Shown here: in pieces, positions 45,068-56,582 of the stretch
Layout of the letters: each line of letters begins with the position of its first letter
Numbering within the stretch: position 1 is the first letter of the stretch
Source: Hippophae tibetana
Taxonomy: Eukaryota > Streptophyta > Magnoliopsida > Rosales > Elaeagnaceae
NCBI GenBank assembly: GCA_037013495.1
Contig: CM072806.1
Coordinates: 25,670,001 to 25,734,000, forward strand
DNA: 64,000 nt
Direction of reading: 5' to 3'
Made by a program: the position numbers and the translations under genes
The notes under the pieces: model-generated
Database searches by the model: none
The model's input: the letters and a program-made list of their open reading frames with translations, nothing else
What the model was told of the DNA's origin: nothing

Positions 45068-46205
45068 TTAAGTGTTTGGCATTCCCACGTGTATCATCCC
45101 TTCTTTAATGCTTCTCAACAAGTAGGCCCCTCTCGGTATTGTCTCAATTATTTTTAAAGGTCCTTCCCAATTTACACCCATCTTATCGACCATCCATTCC
45201 TTCTTACTAGGGAAAACCCTTATGAGAATGAAATCACCCATGTCAAACACTTTGAAATGCACGACCTTGTTATAATACTCTAATACTTTCTTTTATGCTC
45301 GATTATCTTCCTTAAAGCTCCATCCCTTTTTTTCTCAGTAAAGGTTAGCTCGATTTCTCTACTTGCATCATTTTGTTCTTATATTAGGGCCGATTTGGTA
45401 GTGGGTATCATAACCTCCGTCGGTATTACTACTTCAGTCCCATAAACCAGGGAAAAAAGGGTCGCATTGATGCTCCCATGAAGGATAGTTTAGGCAGCTC
45501 ATTATACCTCAGACAACTACTCAACCTATCTTCTCTTTGCACTATTTAACCTTTTCTTTAGTAGGTTGATGATTAATTTGTTGGAAGATTCCGTTTGACC
45601 ATTGGCTTAGGGATGATAGGGCATTGAGTGGCATATTTTGATGTTGTATTTGATGGTAAACTCCTTGATGCTAGAACCTATAAATTTCTTCCCATTATCG
45701 GTAACAAGATTGTTTGGTAGACTAAACTAACAAATTATAGACTTCTAGATAAATTGAATCACTTCTTCCTCCCTTATTCTTCCTAAAGGTTCCGCTTCAA
45801 TCCATTTAGAAAATAATTAGTAGCCACTAGTAGAAACTTCTTTTGACACTTTGTTGGAGGTAGAGGTCCCACTATGTCAAGCCTCTATTTGTAGAAGGGC
45901 CAAGGTCTTACCACCTCTGTCATAGTGTTTAGAGGCGTGTGTGATAATGGGGTAAATATTTGGCACTTGTCGCATTGTTGAGTGTATTTTTTACAATATG
46001 CCATCATAGTTGGCCAATAGTAGCCTTACCTCATAATTCGTTGGGATATCTTCCTTCCACCTGAATGAGAGTCGCACTCCCCTTCATAGGCTTTAAACAT
46101 CAGTCTTTCAGCTCCTTCTTTGGCTACGCACAAGAGCCTTGATCTGAGTACGATTCTCCTATACAGATTTCCTACTTCAATCATGTATCGATCTACCTTG
46201 GCCTT
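45068..46205 (-). pseudogene. Tat-lineage integrase
   Basis: Minus strand: zinc-finger CX2C as QQCDKCQ (45960-45980); core FSKWIEAEPLGRIREEEVIQ, NNLVTDNGKKFIGSSIKEF and a PYHP(stop)ANGQTESSNK segment, then LVYGTEVVIPTEV; C-terminal domain at 45262-45068 with FKVFDMGDFILIRVFPSKKE and LGVNWEGP-type sequence. TDNG keeps the second catalytic Asp. Several stops and frame changes make it dead. The FSKWIEAE/TDNGxxF combination is typical of Tat-lineage Ty3/gypsy elements. Confidence 0.8.
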
Positions 46206-46589
46206 GATTTATTTTGTAAGCTTATGATCCTCAGCTAGGTCTTCCCTTTCTAGGAAGTTATAGATTGGGGTGAACTATGGGTTAGTAGAAGGATCTACAC
46301 ACCCAACTATTCTTTCAGCCTCTTCCAAACTTGCTTATGCTAAGATCATTATTGACACCACTCGAACATGATTGGCCTCTCTTATGGATGCCAACGTGTC
46401 CAAAGCATCAATATCACCATTCTTATTTCTAACTATTTGTTTGATCTCAAACTTATAAATTTTTGAGCACTCTTGTTTCAGCCTCTCCAAATACCCCTTC
46501 ATCTTTCCATCCCTAGCTTAAAATGTCCTTAAGAACTAGCTAAACATTAGTCAAAAATTTCTATGCAAGGTGATCTTATTCCCCAAGGT

Positions 46590-46985
46590 TCTTTTACGTC
46601 AAGGCCCCAAATATAGCTATCTCATTCTCTACGACATTATTAGTCGATTGAAAATCAAGTTTGACAGTATACTTGAAACATTTTTCATCATGATCAATTA
46701 TGACCATCTCTACCTTAGTACCATTGAATTTGTGTGCTTCGTCAATGAATACTTTCCATGTAAACCCCTCCTTTCGATCCACCCTACATAAATCCTTCTT
46801 TCCTTCATCAATGATGATTTTCGGTGTCTCACTGAATTTGGCCACAAACTTAGCCACCGCTTGCATCTTGAGGGCTACTCTAGGCATGTATTTAATGTTA
46901 TACTCTTCCAATTATATAGTGATTTGTGCCAATCTTCCTTCACTTCCGGTTTTGTCAAAATGCTTTTATGTGGTTAGGAGGTAAG
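46590..46985 (-). pseudogene. Tat-lineage additional RNase H domain
   Basis: 46911-46594 reads MEEYNIKYMPRVALKMQAVA, KFVAKFSETPKIIIDEGKK and, as the RNase H start, WKVFIDEAHKFNGTKVEMVI, then FQSTNNVVENEIAIFGAL. The positions of an acidic residue after W-(x)-FID and of NNxxEN correspond to the RNase H active site (usually D and E). Tat-lineage elements have this second RNase H between the RT-RNase H unit and integrase. In the usual NNxAEYEA segment the Ala is Val, so activity is doubtful. Confidence 0.75.
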
Positions 46986-47823
46986 TACTACCACTGTGTG
47001 AGAGCCAAAGTAATGTCTGAGATTGCATGTATTGACTTTGAGGGTGGTGGCCAACTTTTCAATGGTTGGGTATCTACTTTGAGGGTTTGTCAAGATTTGA
47101 CTGACATAATAGATGGGGTGCTGGACCTTGTCTCTTTTGACTAAGAGCATTACACTACAAGTCTAGGGGGCCACAACCTAATATAAATAAAGTGACTCCC
47201 CTGGGCCTGAGCTAACCAGAACATGAAGGGTTGTTCAAGTATTGCTTGATTGCTTCAAAGGCCTTATTACAGTCCTCGTCCCAAAAAATTGATGTGTTTT
47301 TTTCTCAGCATCTTGAAGAATGGAGAACACTTGTTCGTGTATTTGGAAGTGAACCTTTTCAATGCCACTATTCTTCCGTTAAGTTGTTGAATCCCTTTTT
47401 GGTTGGAAGGTGGCCTCATGTTTACCAAGGTTTATATCTTGTCCAGATTGGCCTTAATCGCTCAGGCAGATACAAGATATCCTAAGAATTTTCCTATAGA
47501 AACACCAAAGACACACTTCATGTGATTAAGTATCATGAAATACCTTAGGATTACTGAAAATACTTACTCTAGGTATTTGATGTGGTTTCGAGGTTGTGTT
47601 GATTTTACTATCATATCGTCCATATATGACTCTAGGTTTCTTCCCAACTAATCAATGAACATCTTGTTATCGAGGCTTGATACATGGAATCTGCATTCTA
47701 CAATCCAAATAGCACTCTAGTATAACAGAAGGTCCCTTCCTCGGTGATGAAAGATGTTTTCTCCTTGTCCTTCGAGTGCATTCTGATTTGATGGTAGCCA
47801 GAATATACATCCAAGAAACTCAT
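46986..47823 (-). pseudogene. Tat-lineage reverse transcriptase and RNase H, N-terminally truncated
   Basis: From 47823 the minus strand reads SFLDVYSGYHQIRMHSKDKE, KTSFITEEGTFCYTRVLFGL, stop, then (frame changed) YMDDMIVKS (YMDD at 47615-47626), KCVFGVSIGKFLGYLVSA, NKCSPFFKMLRKKHINFWDE, DCNKAFEAIKQYL and the RNase H part EKLATTLKVNTCNLRHYF. The catalytic YMDD is intact. The first RT motifs, the protease and most of gag are missing because an alpha LTR follows directly at 47824. Confidence 0.8.
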
Positions 47824-49170
47824 TGATGAGACAAAACCGACATCAAGTTAGCAATATCGATTTTATAGATACTTTGGTTTTATATTTGTAAAACTCTCGC
47901 AAATGCACGAATAATTTTATAGAAAATGAAAAGTATACTCCCAAGGTCGATCTAAGAAAGAAATATATGCGGTTGTTAATTTATTATTCAAAATTTTAAA
48001 AACAAAATTAAATCCTAAACATCCTGTCATGATATTTTGATTTTTTTTGTTTCCTAATCTAATAACATAAAAAAAATAAACATAGATATGGATTCAATAA
48101 ACAATTATGCAAATTTTTATCATTCATAAAAGTGAAAAATTTATGGATATAATAATTAAGTTAATTATGTTTGGCCATATTATTTAGGTTATTAAAGATA
48201 TAAATTGATATTTATTGATTCTCTCTATTTTATATAAATATCACCTTTGGTGGGGTTATATATTCTTTATTAATTAAATAAATCAATTAACACCTATAAG
48301 TGAGGTCGATAACTAATTTGGTTAATTAAATTAATTTTTTTTCTAAGAGATTGAAAATGAACCATTTAAATGCCACCTTTGTTGGGGTTAGACATTTTAA
48401 ACTTTATTCAATGTGTCTAAATTAAATATAAGAATTTAATTATGTGAGTACTAACAAGTTTTAATATGTTGTCAATATCTTTTCGAATAATAGTTATAAA
48501 GTTTTTGAAAAAGAGATTTACTCTAATTATCGGGCGATTGTACCAACAAATAAAAGAACATTACTCTAAATCAGATCGGATAATTAAACCTTAAAATCTA
48601 ATTTTTAAATTTAAGTTTGTAATGAAAAATAATATATTTCTCTCTAACATCCTTAATATAAAATCTTGAATAAAAACAAAATCAATTTATTTTATAGAAA
48701 TGTTTTACCTATTTAATATTTTGCAAGCATAACAACGTTATTATTATATCATCTTTACAAATAGCTAGTCATGTTAAATTTAATCATAGAAAAAATAAAT
48801 ATAAAATATAAAAATAACTGTAAAGAATTCATTTTAAAATTATATCTCAAAAGAATCCTTACAAAATCTTGATGCTAATTCTGTTTCTAGAAAACCTCCA
48901 AATAGATTTGCATTTTTTTTATTGAATCAAAAACTAGAAATTTACACAACCATAGCTAGTTCTTCTCAAAAAGAGAAGAACTTTAAAACTGAAAAAATAA
49001 CTAAGAAAGCTTTCTAGAGAGAGAAGAAGATTTTTAGAGATTTAAGGGATGATTTTTACAATGGGGAGAGGGTTCTTTTATAGGTGAGGAAAAGGCTAAA
49101 AAAATGGACACATATCTTGAAAATTGATTTTGGATGCATTTGGATAGGCTGGCACACGTGTGGGGCAAGA
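47824..49170 (-). mobile_element. LTR type alpha, reverse orientation, U3 truncated
   Basis: On the minus strand it ends ...GTCTCATCA at 47824 (TGATGAG on the plus strand), the same terminus as the solo LTR. U5 and R align with 11340-12584, including gatcgaccttgggagtatac, the ggtggcattt hairpin region and cctcacctataaaagaaccc with a TATA box at 49076-49082. Similarity fades by about 49110-49170, so the first several hundred bases of U3 are missing. It sits between Tat RT (left) and the Tat 5' leader (right); no flanking 5-bp copy of CTCAT (47819-47823) was found on the right. Confidence 0.7.
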
Positions 49171-49364
49171 TGTTCCTCCTTGTTCACTAGCCTTAATCGT
49201 TCTTTAGCATGGGTTCCTACCATGGCGATAAGGAACAGGTCACCATGATTTTCGGTGTAACTAGTAAGGGGAATAGGTGTTTGGTCCTTTAAATCTCTAT
49301 CATAATTTGGGGTGAATCTTGAAAAATATAGTTTCAAAAGCTAACACCCAACCTTAGAATCTAA
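49171..49364 (-). other. Tat 5' leader and possible gag start
   Basis: Minus-strand frame 49337-49056 contains PIPLTSYTENHGDLFLIAMV then GTHAKERLRLVNKEEHLAPH; the second Met (about 49227) opens a basic, charged segment like a Tat gag N terminus. It runs into the alpha LTR, so gag is lost after a few dozen codons. Confidence 0.35.
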
Positions 49365-49382
49365 GTTTCATAGTGGGTGCTA
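49365..49382 (-). other. Primer binding site of the Tat element (decayed)
   Basis: Minus strand TAGCACCCACTATGAAAC, three bases after the LTR end CCCAACA. It differs from the Tat-type PBS TGGCGCCCACCGTGGGGC only by G-to-A and C-to-T transitions, several at former CpG or CNG sites, as expected from methylated-cytosine decay. This marks 49386 as the inner edge of the 5' LTR. Confidence 0.65.
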
Positions 49383-49385
49383 AAA

Positions 49386-49787
49386 TGTTGGGATTGATTC
49401 GATTTATAGAGAGAGAACTTAGAGAGAAGTAAGAGTAATTGATTGAATGTACGAATCTCTTGGAAAGTCTATGTATATATAAAGTTTTACATGTACAGAT
49501 GTCGATTACATAGGGTAGACACATGTAAGAGTGTCAGGAAGGAGAAAAAGGTAAAAAAATAAGTATATTCATAAATTGGGGTCGACCACCCTACAACTTG
49601 GACTGGTGGTTGAACCTATAGATGCAAAAGCTAGCTCGGATAGGTCCCTTCTATGAGTATGTTATGGGCTCAGTCTGAGAAAGCTTCTTTGGAATGATTT
49701 TTCTATTAGCTCAGGTTTTCTTCAAGGCTCGGGTTGTCAGGTGGTATGGGCTCCAGGTCGATCCATATGTTCACTTGATTTCTATTT
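49386..49787 (-). mobile_element. 5' LTR of the Tat element (truncated)
   Basis: On the minus strand it ends ...TCAATCCCAACA next to the PBS and carries a TATA-like box (CTTTATATATACATAG, about 49465-49482) and a ctctctaagttctctctcta leader. The outer end meets the U5 of a beta LTR near 49788, so the beginning of U3 is probably missing. About 400 bp remain. Confidence 0.6.
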
Positions 49788-49928
49788 GGACCAACCTTAA
49801 TAATACACTTGTCATTTTTTATATGCGATTCATGTATTTACGAGCTATTTTATAAATTATACAAAGTTTGTAGGCATAATCTAGGTAAACTCGTAATTGT
49901 ATTGAAAACTAGTTAACATTTGCAAGCA
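49788..49928 (+). mobile_element. U5 end of a beta 5' LTR (truncated)
   Basis: GACCAACCTTAATAATACAC and onward aligns with 54225-54388 (gaccgatcttggaaatatat; gagctattttataaattata; ttgaaaactagttaa) and with 5490-5682. It ends GCAAGCA at 49928 just before a primer binding site, so it is a 5' LTR; its U3 and R are gone. Confidence 0.65.
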
Positions 49929-49937
49929 CCAAGTTTT

Positions 49938-49955
49938 TGACACAGTTGTTGGAGA
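49938..49955 (+). other. Primer binding site of the Athila-like element (decayed)
   Basis: TGACACAGTTGTTGGAGA compared with TGGCGCCGTTGCCGGGGA, the complement of the 3' end of tRNA-Asp used by many plant Ty3/gypsy elements. Six differences, five of them G-to-A or C-to-T, most at CpG positions. It follows the LTR end by nine bases. Confidence 0.65.
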
Positions 49956-50399
49956 AGAATAACATTTTTAAATTGTTATTATCAAAATCATAAAAACTTT
50001 TTCTATTGTAAATACGGTGATTTTTATTTAAAAATTTAAAGTATCTAGGTTATTAATTAATTTTTGATTTTTAATATTTTTCAATTTTCTCTTGTTTATA
50101 AAATAAATTAATTTAAGTTTCTTTTATTTTAACAATTCTTTATTGTTTTTTCATTATATTTTCTTTATTTTTTAATTTTTTAATTCTTTTAAAATTTTGT
50201 TTAAGTTTTGTATAGTAAATTGTTTCATGTATCATTTATTCTATCAACATGTGTATAACTTTTATTATTCAATTATTCTTTACTATATGTTTAGTATTTT
50301 TGTGTACAAACATGTATTGTTTTATAATTTTGTAAATTTATTTGATTTTTTATTTTTCCAACTTGATAGGTGAAATTAAATTATATTTTTATTAGTATA
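49956..50399 (+). other. 5' leader of the Athila-like element, no gene
   Basis: A+T-rich untranslated leader between PBS and gag. No ORF or recognisable structure. Confidence 0.5.
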
Positions 50400-51260
50400 T
50401 GTGAGACAATAGAATCTTAAGGCACTCTCTCACACCTATAAATAATAATATTCATATACCCTCTAGACTATCAAGAGGACTGGACTTTAATGTCTCTATC
50501 TTTTATTGAACAAATTTTTGAACCTCACCTGACCTTTCACCCGAACCACTAAATATGGGAGAAAACACACCACCGTGAGAGACTACAAAAAAAGAGTTTG
50601 CAAGGCCATTAATTGGCAATTCAATTGCCTCTATCCACTTGGGAGACACTACTAGGAATTATGGACTATGAAATATTCATTTTTTTATGCTTCTTTTTTT
50701 TCATGGACCAACTAATGAAGACTTAATGTCCTTCATTAGGGACTTTTATTCTACACTCTAAACCTTTCTCTTCAGTATACTTACCGAGGATCAACTCAGA
50801 TTGAAGTGTTTCCCCTATACTCTTAAAGACATGGTCAAGGCATGGTTAATGTCACTTCTTCTAGGTTCCATGATGACTTGGGAGAAAGTCTACAACAAAT
50901 TTATGAGAAAAATATATTCACATCAGAAGACATTAGAGTTGAGAGGTAAGATTACTACTTTCTCTCAGATGAAGGGAGAACCTTTCTATGAAACGTGGGA
51001 TAGGTTCAAACTCTTTCTCAGTCAGTGCCCCCATCATAACGACTCACTACAGTTTTAAAACCAATTTTTCTATGATGGATTAACATAATAGTGTCATTCC
51101 ATCGTTGATAATGCTGTCGATGGAGCAATGAGAGAGAAAATAGCCTAACAGACTAACAATCTCTTTAGATGTTGTGTACTAATTTCCAACAAAATAGCTC
51201 TAAAGATCACGACAACAAGAACTTGAAGATCAAGGTCCAAATGATATGAAGGAGAAGTTC
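50400..51260 (+). pseudogene. Athila-like gag (N-terminal/core domain)
   Basis: Plus strand: EFARPLIGNSIASIHLG; then EDLMSFIRDFYSTL; LTEDQLRLKCFPYTLKDMVK; AWLMSLLLGSMMTWEKVYNK; FMRKIYSHQKTLELRGKITT; FSQMKGEPFYETWDRFKLFL; SQCPHHND; after a stop, NQFFYDGLT and a short DNAVDGAMREK tail. This is the classic retrotransposon gag core (Pfam Retrotrans_gag). Stops near 50545, 50765 and 51058 make it dead. Zinc knuckle, protease, RT and integrase do not follow; the 3' noncoding region starts within about 30 bases, so pol was lost by an internal deletion. Confidence 0.85.
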
Positions 51261-52884
51261 TAAAATGATTTGGCATTTTATTTCTTTTTATGTATTTGTT
51301 TTTGGTTTTATTTTATTTTTTAACTTCATTTGTTCATTATTTTGGATAATGTATTTTTTAGTTTTATTATGTTATAGATCACTTTTATTTTTATTTTGTA
51401 AACATTGTTTGAAAATGTTAATTTTATAAATGCTTGTTGAATTTGTACGAAGTACATATCAATTTAATTATAATATATTTGGATTGATGAATGCACCTAT
51501 AATTTCTTACCAACTCTTGAACATGTTCAACAAAGAGGCTACTTTTCTCTCTTTACTCTTTATCTTTTATTTATAAATTTTTTATTGAAGATAATATAAA
51601 TTCTATGTTGGGGGTAGAAAAAGTTACAATTTATAAAATTATGTGCTAAAATTAAAATTTTATGTTCACATGTTTACATTTTTTTAGATTTTTTTATTTA
51701 ATATTTTGTGTGCTTTTATTGAAATAGGAATTTTTGGTTTATTTTTAATTTTTCTACAAAATTATCATGTCTTATAAAGTTAATTTTAAGAAAATGATAA
51801 AGTCTTATGTATTGTTATATTAATTTCAAAAATATGTCATGGAATAATGTGATAATTAGTTAGTTTTTGTTATAATTAGTATTTCATGATAAGATGTTAA
51901 AATTACGATGAATTCAAAATTGATGTTTATGAATCAAATAGTGGAGATAACCCTTGTGATAATATATCTTGAGCAATTATCTTCCCATTTTGAATGATAA
52001 TATTTTTCTACTCTTTAAACACTCTTATTATCAATTCTAATTATTAGTTAATCTCTATAGTTTTTTGCATTAAATATTAGAATTTTTACATCTAATAAAA
52101 TGTTATATATTTATTTTTGTTACTTTAGTTGAATAAATTATGTAGAAATTGAAAGTATATACCTTTCTATTCATTCATGCATAACTTCTCAAAAAACAAA
52201 ATACATATACGAGGTTATCTAAATCAATAAAATAAAAAAGCCACAAATGAACTACTCACCTGTTATACAATATATGTACAATTAGTACATGAGCCATTTC
52301 TCTAAATAATATATATCTTGAAAATAATGAGATAAAAAAATAAAAAAAGAAGAGAAAAATAAATAGTATGAAATAAATACTATGACCTATTATTCTTTAA
52401 CGTTGTGATAATTAGCTAAATACAAAAAAAGTCCGTAAAAAATCATTGTATTTTCTTCATCTCTTAAAAGATATTACTTGAGATTTTTATTTGATAAATT
52501 TGATTGATTTATGAAAATAATATGTGATTTCTTTATAAATCTTTTCATTTGATTCCTTTCATGAGATCAATATGATGCATGCTTTGAGCTTTTTATTCTT
52601 TATACATATGCTAACTATTAGTTCATTTCTATAAATAAATTTTATCACATATACATTTGAATGAGTATTTGAACCAATAGGATCAATATTATTGAGAATA
52701 TGCTTGTGAGGTTAGAATTGAAACGAATTAGAATTCCTTAGATAGAGGTTGGGTAAATTTTATATTGATATTTTTTTATTTGAATATAAAAGTGATTTTC
52801 TAACTAATTATTACAATAAATAATGAATATTTAGAATATTGAAATAATTTATGCTATAATTGTTTTTTGAATTAAAGAAATTTT
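51261..52884 (+). other. 3' noncoding internal region, copy 2
   Basis: Aligns with 2270-3932: attttgtgtgcttttattga, ggaatttttggttta, agtatttcatgata, gaatcaaatagtggagataa, gaaattgaaagtatat and cattcatgcataacttct lie in the same order. Extra sequence at about 51440-51660 is absent from copy 1. It stops at aaaagcatgag (52879), from where copy 1 continues about 340 bases to its LTR, so a deletion removed the polypurine tract and LTR start here. Confidence 0.6.
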
Positions 52885-54388
52885 AAAAGCATGAGAAAAA
52901 AAATTACCTAAAAATTAGGGTTTCAAATTGAATTAGCTTGAATTGTGTGGTGCTATGAAAACATTGTAAGTTACTATGTGAGGCCAAAGGAATGTCCAAA
53001 ATCAATCCAGGCCATGGTGTGAAAACAATAGGTGCCGCTGTGTAAAAAGAGGTGATCATGCTTAAATTTTGTACATGTTGTGTATGCCGCGATGCCAAGT
53101 TAAAATTTTTACTTTTTCCTCCTTTCCTCCTTTCCTCACCCTATAAAAATAAAACCCTATTTTTATTGTAAAACGATATCCTAGAATCCCATAGATCTCT
53201 TAGTAGATGATTTCTTAGCTTTCTTTAGTCTTTTACTTCTTTTTATAGTTTAAATTTCTTCTCATTTGAGAGTTGAATAAATTTAATTAATGTAATGGTT
53301 TTTACTTTCAATTAATTAAATAGTGCATCAATTCTATCTAGTGATTTTTCCCAAGCAATTCTAAGAATTCTGTTGAGGTATATTTAAATGTATTTATTCA
53401 AAATATTTTAAGTGTTATTTTAAATGCTATATGTTTAATTTATTGATTATTTATTAAACTATGCATGATATTGGATTTTAGTAATGTTGTTAAGTTTGTG
53501 AAATATTAAAGTAGATTAAACATTTTTATAAAATGAATTAAGTTTTATTTCATTATCATGATTTAAACCAAAGTTTGTAAATGAAAAATATATTGAGAAA
53601 ATATTTTTCATAATAAAAAAAGAGTTAGATTTAAGATTTAAATGATCTAAATTGGATTTAGAGTTACATCCTTCATAATATTTTTAAAATTTAAAAGTTA
53701 GTTCCATATACTTACATTATGAACCTAACTTAGACACCTTGATGAAGTTTAAATTGTCGGCCCACCTAAAGGTGACAAGTTAAATAGTTTCATAATTTCT
53801 TAAAAAATGAGTGTAATTTAATTAAAATGTAAATTTTCGGCCCGACCAAAGGTGACAAGCTAAATTTTAATTAACAAAGAAAATGATCCATGCTTTAGGA
53901 TATTTTCATACGTATGAGAAAGAATTAATAATCTTAATTTATATACTTAATATCTTACTTAATGTAGAACAAACATGATAAACTAACTAATATTAGGAAT
54001 TAATAATCTTAATATCCTATTTAATACCAAACAAAATTAATGAACTAATATATCTTATAAATTCTTTACTCTATGATAAATGTTTATTGACTATTTCTTT
54101 ATTTTTATGTTTTTAGTTTAGATACTAAACCCGAACTAATTGTGTGAGCATGTTTGGGTTATTTAATTTTGTTTATAAAAAAATTGTTGAATGATTTAAA
54201 AACCTCATGATTCCTCTTTAGACCGATCTTGGAAATATATGTATAATTTTTTATAAGTGATTCATATACTTGCGAGCTATTTTATAAATTATACAAAACT
54301 TGTAAGCCTAATTTTGGAACATAAGTGTTTGGTTTACTTGCTAGGTAAACCGATAATAACATTGAAAACTAGTTAATCTATGTGAGCA
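52885..54388 (+). mobile_element. LTR type beta, 3' LTR lacking its start
   Basis: Begins at a point equal to about 40689 in the other beta copy (aattacctaaaaattagggt) and runs to ...TGTGAGCA at 54388. It shares ccctataaaaataaaacc (TATA region), tttgagagttgaataaattt, the paired ggcccacctaaaggtg/ggcccgaccaaaggtg motifs (53760, 53838) and the U5 end with the other beta LTRs. About the first 250 bases of the LTR are deleted together with the polypurine tract. Confidence 0.7.
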
Positions 54389-55560
54389 TTAGTGTGAACA
54401 AAACCGTGCTTATGAGTGACGAGTACTTAATACGGTGTTTGTGAATGGGTTGTATGTGAGCCGTGTACCGACTATTAGTTGCCTTCATGTAATTTTTTCT
54501 TATGTGAGAAGTCTATGTGACTGTGAGTCGTGCATCGGATGATGGTTGCATTCGTGCAACCTATTTTTATTTACTTTACACTTTACTAGTCTATGGTCAT
54601 TGATCACACTACTTTGGGTAGTATGGGCTTTGGAAGAGAGTCAGGTTTGTATATCAAACCAGGTTGTTATGGAGGCAGCAAGCGAGAGCAGCAATAGGCA
54701 GTTGTGGTAGGTGTCTCCACTGATAAAGGAATGGGTTTATACTTTTCTGTCGAGTTGTATTTGTTTATTGTTTTTGGTGTATTATTTATTGTTAAATGAT
54801 TGCTTTATGCAACCTAAAGATAGTACCATATAGATAGGATTTCTATATGAGTTTACCTTATTATAACTATTGTTATACATGATATGTTATTATGATATTA
54901 TAATATGAGTTTCTATCATAAATGTTCCAACGTACTAGACTTAGACTCTGACTAGAAAGCTTATTTATTGTGTAGTTACATGCTTTCTTTCTTTTCCTTT
55001 TAAAATGCCTATAGCTTTTTAATTATTACTTTTTCTTTATAATCATGTACTTTTGGTGTGAATCTTTAAGGAGTTTGTATCTCCTTATCCTAATAATGTA
55101 ACAGGTGTTGGACTCTTATTATGGTTTGTTATATAATGTATGATTACACGATGTGAAAGTATAATAATCATTTATCAAATATGTTCTTTGATATGAGGTC
55201 TTGAAAAGATTGAAAATCCCTTATAATTTTTCAATAAGTATGATTGTTTCACATACTATGCAATGTTTGCTATGTTTATGCATACTGCTAGTTTGGACAG
55301 AAGCATATAAGACACACAATCACTAGTGTATTTACTATAATTTTTTCTTTCTTATTATAGGTTGTTTTAGTTGTGTTGAATTGAGAATGTTGTTTTGTAC
55401 TTCCACTATGTTAATTTCTCAATTCATGTTGTGAGACATGCTTGAATGAATAGATATACAGCTCACGGAAGATTATATATGTTAGTATTTTTATCATTCA
55501 TGTAGGTCTCGGTTATCTGTTTAAGTCGGAAGAATAATTGATCTTTGTGTAATTATTTCT
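54389..55560. other. Unassigned, less A+T-rich segment
   Basis: Contains short diverged repeats (gtgagccgtgtaccgacta, gtgagtcgtgcatcggatga; ttgccttcatgtaa, ttgcattcgtgcaacc) between 54440 and 54565, then A+T-rich DNA. No ORF of note. It may be an LTR or 3' UTR fragment of another retroelement, but no termini were found. Confidence 0.35.
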
Positions 55561-56470
55561 ATGTATACAAATCTGTAAAAACTTTATTCAATAATAATGA
55601 CATTAAATTATAATTAATATTATTGATAAAATGAACATTTTGACAATATTGACAATATCATTATCAAACATTAGTATAATTATTATAAAAGAACTAAAAT
55701 AATGAAAATTTACTCAAAATAAGTTTAAAAATAAATTTTAGACTTTAAAAATTTTAAAATTTAAAATTAATATTGGTTATAAAAATATGAACATCCAATT
55801 TTTAGTTTAAATTTTTTAAAATTTAAAATAATTTTTATGAAAAAAACTTTGTATTCCTTTCAAAAATTAAGAAATTAAAAACTAATGAAAATTGAAATTA
55901 TTATAAACGTGGTTAAAAGAAATAAATCCTAAAGAAAAATGCATTTTGTTTTAACATTTTTACATTAGATAAAGAAAATAAAAATAAAAGTGTTAAAGTC
56001 TCGATATCCTGTAATTCTTTTAAAAATCTATTTTAGTTTTGATATTTTTTTATAGTATATATTTAGTGTTTCATACTTTATCAAAAGTATAATTTAATTA
56101 TCTTTTTTGTATGCATCTAAAGTTTTTTAATTCTTTAAAAATTTCAATTAAATTTAAATAATATTTTTTAACGTAAATTTGAAATATTGAAAATAATAAC
56201 CAAAAAGTGTAAAACAAAATAAAATTTTAAAATTAATAAAAAATCCATTGTTGAAAAAACTAAAAAATAAAAAAAAATAAAAAAATGTAATTATATTTGG
56301 ATCGGAAAATAAATAAATTTTATAGTTTTTTAAAATTTTATAGTTTTTTTTAATTTTTTATTATTTTAAAAATTTCACTTTTTTAAAACTAAAGATACAC
56401 AAACTTTAGTTCATTTTAAAAAATAAAGTGCATGAACTATTTTAGGTAGAAAAAGGTATTAGATTTTTAT

Positions 56471-56582
56471 TAAGTTCACACATAAATCACTTTCTGTAAT
56501 GATAAATTAATAATATTAATTAAGTTTAAGTTTACACATAAATCACTTTCTGTAATGATAAATTAATAACGTTAATTAAGTT
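56471..56582. repeat. 56-bp tandem duplication
   Basis: The unit containing acacataaatcactttctgt + aatgataaattaataa occurs twice with an offset of 56 bases (56478 and 56534) and almost no mismatches. Confidence 0.9.
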
